Position numbers and translations under genes: made by a program
Assembly (NCBI GenBank): GCA_910574965.1
Contig: CAJTDB010000002.1
Location: 124,001-188,000, forward strand
Direction of reading: 5' to 3'
Source of the DNA: Lachnospiraceae bacterium
Lineage (GTDB): Bacteria > Bacillota > Clostridia > Lachnospirales > Lachnospiraceae
DNA: 64,000 bases
Part shown: one piece after another, positions 61,418 through 64,000 of the stretch
How the letters are laid out: each line of letters starts with the position of its first letter
Numbering within the stretch: the first letter of the stretch is position 1
The notes under the pieces: generated by a model
What the model was told of the DNA's origin: nothing
The model's database searches: none
Seen by the model: the letters and a program-made list of their open reading frames with translations, nothing else

Positions 61418-62410
61418 TCATTTTGGAAATCGAATGGTAAATACAGCACCACCCTGAAGATGGTTCCTGGCTGTGATAGTTCCGTTCTGTCCGGTGATAA
61501 TTGACCTGCTAAGGGCCAGACCGATGCCGTATCCGGACGTCTGACCTTTCTGTCCCTGGTAAAATCGATCGAATATAAAAGGAATATCTTCTTCTGCAAA
61601 CCCGGCCCCGCTGTCATGAATCTTAAGCTCGGCAAAGAGCGGTGTATCCTCGCAAAATATCTCGATCCATCCCTGATCGCCTGCGCTTTCTATGCAGTTT
61701 TTTAAAATATTCTGGATGGCCTGCGCCGTCCAGTCCGGATCGCAGGAAATAACGGTCTCCTTCGGAATCCTCATCTGAACAGTAATGCTGTGCAGATCCA
61801 TAGAAATCAAAAAGGGACGCAAAGATGTATCTATAAGTTTTCCCACATCTGTATCCGCCCGCTGAAAGGTTACAATGCCCGCATCTAATCGTGAAATTTT
61901 TAACAGACAGGTGACCAGACTGTCTATACGTATCAGCAACTCTTCGGCTTCCGCAAAAAGTTCCTTCTGCTTTTCTTCTCCCGGATGATGTTCCAGCAGA
62001 GACAATACCAGACTGATGGAAGTAAGCGGTGTACGAAGCTGATGGGCAATATCTGCCAGCGCATCCGCCAAATGCTCCTTTTCCTTTTGCAGTGCTGCGT
62101 TCTGCTCCCGGATACGCAGCGTCATCTTGGAAAGCTCGCTCTGCAGAATCGACAGTTCTCCCTCTTCCTCCTGTATTGGATATAGACGGTCCTGGCCGTG
62201 AAGCACCAGGTCGATCTGCTCCGACATCCGGGCAATCCTTCGATACCTCTTTCCGGTAAACAGAAAAAAGGCTGCCCCATAGAAGACAGCCATAATTCCT
62301 ACCGCCGCCCCCGCTGCCGAACCCAGCAGAAGAAAAACCGCACCTTCCCCGATGACGGTCAGCCCAAGAAGGCAGACTGCAAACCGTCGGATCTCTCTGT
62401 TACGTAACAT
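61418..62410 (-). CDS. Sensor histidine kinase with short sensing region
   Basis: 330 residues from ATG 62410 (GGGAGG upstream): two close helices (about 9-28 and 32-52) with almost no outside loop, as in intramembrane-sensing kinases; H-box ADIAHQLRTPLTSIS, N-box IQNILKNCIESAG, HDSGAGFAEEDIPFIFDRFY and GYGIGLALSRSII. It overlaps the regulator gene by 11 bases. Probably reports on the ABC exporter substrate, in the manner of Bce-type modules. Confidence 0.92.
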   Translation of the reverse strand: MLRNREIRRFAVCLLGLTVIGEGAVFLLLGSAAGAAVGIMAVFYGAAFFLFTGKRYRRIARMSEQIDLVLHGQDRLYPIQEEEGELSILQSELSKMTLRIREQNAALQKEKEHLADALADIAHQLRTPLTSISLVLSLLEHHPGEEKQKELFAEAEELLIRIDSLVTCLLKISRLDAGIVTFQRADTDVGKLIDTSLRPFLISMDLHSITVQMRIPKETVISCDPDWTAQAIQNILKNCIESAGDQGWIEIFCEDTPLFAELKIHDSGAGFAEEDIPFIFDRFYQGQKGQTSGYGIGLALSRSIITGQNGTITARNHLQGGAVFTIRFPK

Positions 62411-63083
62411 CCCTTCCTCCCATCCGATAGCCAAGCCCCCGCACCGTAAGGATGATCTTGGGACTGGCCGGATTGTCTTCGATCTTCTCCCGCAGACGCC
62501 GGATGTATACGGTCAGCGTATTATCATTGACAAATTCTCCTGCCGCATCCCACAGCTCCCGCAAAAGCCGCTCCCGTGTGACAACACATCCGGGATTTCC
62601 TGCAAAGATCAGCAGCAGACGGTACTCCAGCGCGGACAGGCAGATCTCCTTTCCATGCTTTCTCACCAGTCCGCTCCCGATATCTACACGAAGTCCGCAC
62701 ACTTCCAGTATCTGCGGGGAAGCGCCTGATTTTCGAAGCGCCGCCTGTATCCTGGCCATCAGTTCCCGCGGCCGAAAAGGCTTGGTAACATAATCATCTG
62801 CTCCCATATTCAGCCCTGTAACAACGCTGGCTTCATCACCGGAGGCCGTCAGGAAAATCACCGGTATATTCTGCATCTGCCGGATCTCTGTACAGACTGC
62901 AAAACCGTTTCCGTCCGGCAGCGCAATATCCACCAAAGCAAGATCAAACTGCCCTTTTTCCAGCATGGAGACTGCTTCCTTCTGAGAAGATGCATGGGAA
63001 ACTCCATATCCCTCTGCCTGCAGCAGAAGCATTAAATTTCTGGCTATCTCCCGGTCATCTTCCACTAAAAATAGTTGTTTCAT
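62400..63083 (-). CDS. OmpR-family response regulator
   Basis: 227 residues: receiver domain with VEDDREIARN, phospho-acceptor Asp in LALVDIALPDGNG and Lys in DDYVTKPFRPREL; C-terminal winged helix with LSALEYRLLLIFAGNPG and VNDNTLTVYIRRLREKI. First gene of the module regulator-kinase-ATPase-permease; the direct repeats at 61369-61404 are its likely target. Confidence 0.94.
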   Translation of the reverse strand: MKQLFLVEDDREIARNLMLLLQAEGYGVSHASSQKEAVSMLEKGQFDLALVDIALPDGNGFAVCTEIRQMQNIPVIFLTASGDEASVVTGLNMGADDYVTKPFRPRELMARIQAALRKSGASPQILEVCGLRVDIGSGLVRKHGKEICLSALEYRLLLIFAGNPGCVVTRERLLRELWDAAGEFVNDNTLTVYIRRLREKIEDNPASPKIILTVRGLGYRMGGRDVT

Positions 63084-63138
63084 AATCTGTTCCCTGCGAT
63101 TCTTGGTTATGGTTTGATGGTAAATCCGCTGTATGAGA

Positions 63139-63181
63139 AAAACCCGCAGTGCGGCAGTTCCCTGTCCGCACTGCGGGTTTT
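63139..63181 (-). terminator. Rho-independent terminator of nifJ
   Basis: Sixteen-base perfect arms (aaaacccgcagtgcgg and complement) around an 11-base loop, followed on the minus strand by TTC after a T-run in the arm, 29 bases after the nifJ stop. Confidence 0.88.
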
Positions 63182-63210
63182 CTTTTGTCTTAGCTGTACA
63201 TCAGCTAATA

Positions 63211-64000
63211 TTATTCTGCCCCATAAAGCGTTTTCAGCTTGTTCAGGTAGCTGTATCTTGCTTTTGCTTCGCTTTCGTTCTTATCAAACAGCTTCGCAGC
63301 TCTCTCCGGATTTGCACGTTTCAGAGCATTGTAACGTACCTCTCCGTCAAGGAATGCCTGGTAATCGCCGGTCGGCTCTTTGGAATCCAGAGCAAATGCA
63401 TCTTTGCCCTCTGCAGCCAGTGCCGGATTGTAGCGGAAGCAGTGCCAGTAACCAGCTTCAACTGCAAGCTGCTCCTCGGTCTGAGCCTTGCTCATGCCCT
63501 TCTTGATTCCATGGTTGATACACGGAGCATAAGCAATAATCAGGGACGGTCCCGGATATGCCTCTGCCTCTGCGATGGCTTTCACGCACTGATTGAAATC
63601 AGCACCCATAGAAATCTGTGCCACATATACATAACCATAGCTCATAGCGATAGAAGCCAGGTCTTTCTTCTTCACATCTTTTCCGCCTGCCGCAAACTGA
63701 GCGATTGCGCCGGTAGGAGTAGCCTTGGATGCCTGTCCGCCTGTATTGGAGTAAACCTCCGTATCGAATACCATAATGTTGATATCTTTGCCGGAAGCAA
63801 GTACATGATCTACGCCGCCGAAACCGATATCATATGCCCATCCGTCGCCGCCGAAGATCCACTGGGACTTCTTAGCAAGGAATTCTTTTTCTTTCAGGAT
63901 AGCCTGTGCTTTGTCGCATCCGCATGCCTCTAAAGCTGCTACCAGTTTGTCGGTTGCCGCTCCGTTGGTTGCACCGCATCCGTAAGTATCCAGCCACTCT
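63211..64000 (-). CDS. nifJ: Pyruvate:ferredoxin (flavodoxin) oxidoreductase, C-terminal part (cut by window edge)
   Basis: Oxidises pyruvate to acetyl-CoA, CO2 and reduced ferredoxin, a central reaction of anaerobes. The visible 263 residues contain the TPP/Mg-binding region IFGGDGWAYDIGFGGVDHV and VFDTEVYSNTGGQASKATP, the GADFNQCVKAI segment and APCINHGIKKGM with the Cys ligand of the extra cluster, all typical of the single-chain enzyme's C-terminus. The gene continues past position 64000. Ends YLNKLKTLYGAE. Confidence 0.95.
   Translation of the reverse strand, partial: EWLDTYGCGATNGAATDKLVAALEACGCDKAQAILKEKEFLAKKSQWIFGGDGWAYDIGFGGVDHVLASGKDINIMVFDTEVYSNTGGQASKATPTGAIAQFAAGGKDVKKKDLASIAMSYGYVYVAQISMGADFNQCVKAIAEAEAYPGPSLIIAYAPCINHGIKKGMSKAQTEEQLAVEAGYWHCFRYNPALAAEGKDAFALDSKEPTGDYQAFLDGEVRYNALKRANPERAAKLFDKNESEAKARYSYLNKLKTLYGAE

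Overview
The window looks like the chromosome of an anaerobic, spore-forming member of the Clostridia, most likely a gut Lachnospiraceae. The evidence is a complete spoIIIAA-AH operon, a pyruvate:ferredoxin oxidoreductase gene, many lipoprotein-type ABC binding proteins ending their signal in TACGGK/AGCGGG, and a GH112 lacto-N-biose/galacto-N-biose phosphorylase locus. Species cannot be told from the sequence. Most genes are on the minus strand, so operons read from high to low coordinates. No rRNA, tRNA, transposase, prophage or CRISPR array was seen.

Layout: feoAB (iron, feoB cut by the left edge); spoIIIAA-AH; pnp and rpsO; a cyclophilin; an oligopeptide ABC system with an M24 aminopeptidase; an SH3-NlpC/P60 wall hydrolase; copA-csoR with a CsoR-type operator; mglBAC with two more sugar-binding proteins and a YesM/YesN-type two-component pair; ilvE; a lacto-N-biose/galacto-N-biose locus (ABC importer, NahK-like kinase, AraC regulator, nucleotidyltransferase, GH112); a CBM9-like protein; a nucleoside salvage operon (deoD, ADP-ribosylglycohydrolase, BMP-type ABC importer); two small DMT (YdcZ) proteins; a flavodoxin-like reductase; a PfkB kinase; a TRAP transporter operon with a D-2-hydroxyacid dehydrogenase, a DapA-like aldolase and a GntR/FCD regulator; a two-component system with an FtsX-type ABC exporter; and the end of nifJ (right edge).

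The most striking signal is a family of ~98-nt imperfect palindromes at six loci (13853-14013, 16037-16297, 37961-38280, 52296-52510, 55295-55392, 56670-56766). Read on the minus strand, each begins ACAGCATC or close to it, forms an outer stem of ~20 bp, a 7-8 nt bulge on the 3' side, an inner stem often reading GGAAG.ATTTTC and a loop, and ends GATGCGGAACT. It is followed after 3-5 nt by ATAGGAG(G), the Shine-Dalgarno site of the next gene. Outer-stem sequences differ between loci but stay paired, and copies are tandem at ~103-bp spacing at several loci. This is a candidate undescribed structured RNA or mobile leader element. Other observations: an internal ribosome site in copA that could make free CopZ, 17-19 nt operator repeats for the AraC and GntR regulators, a spoIIIAF without its soluble domain, a TRAP binding protein with a C-terminal membrane anchor, and three tiny ATGA-coupled frames behind an ABC permease gene.
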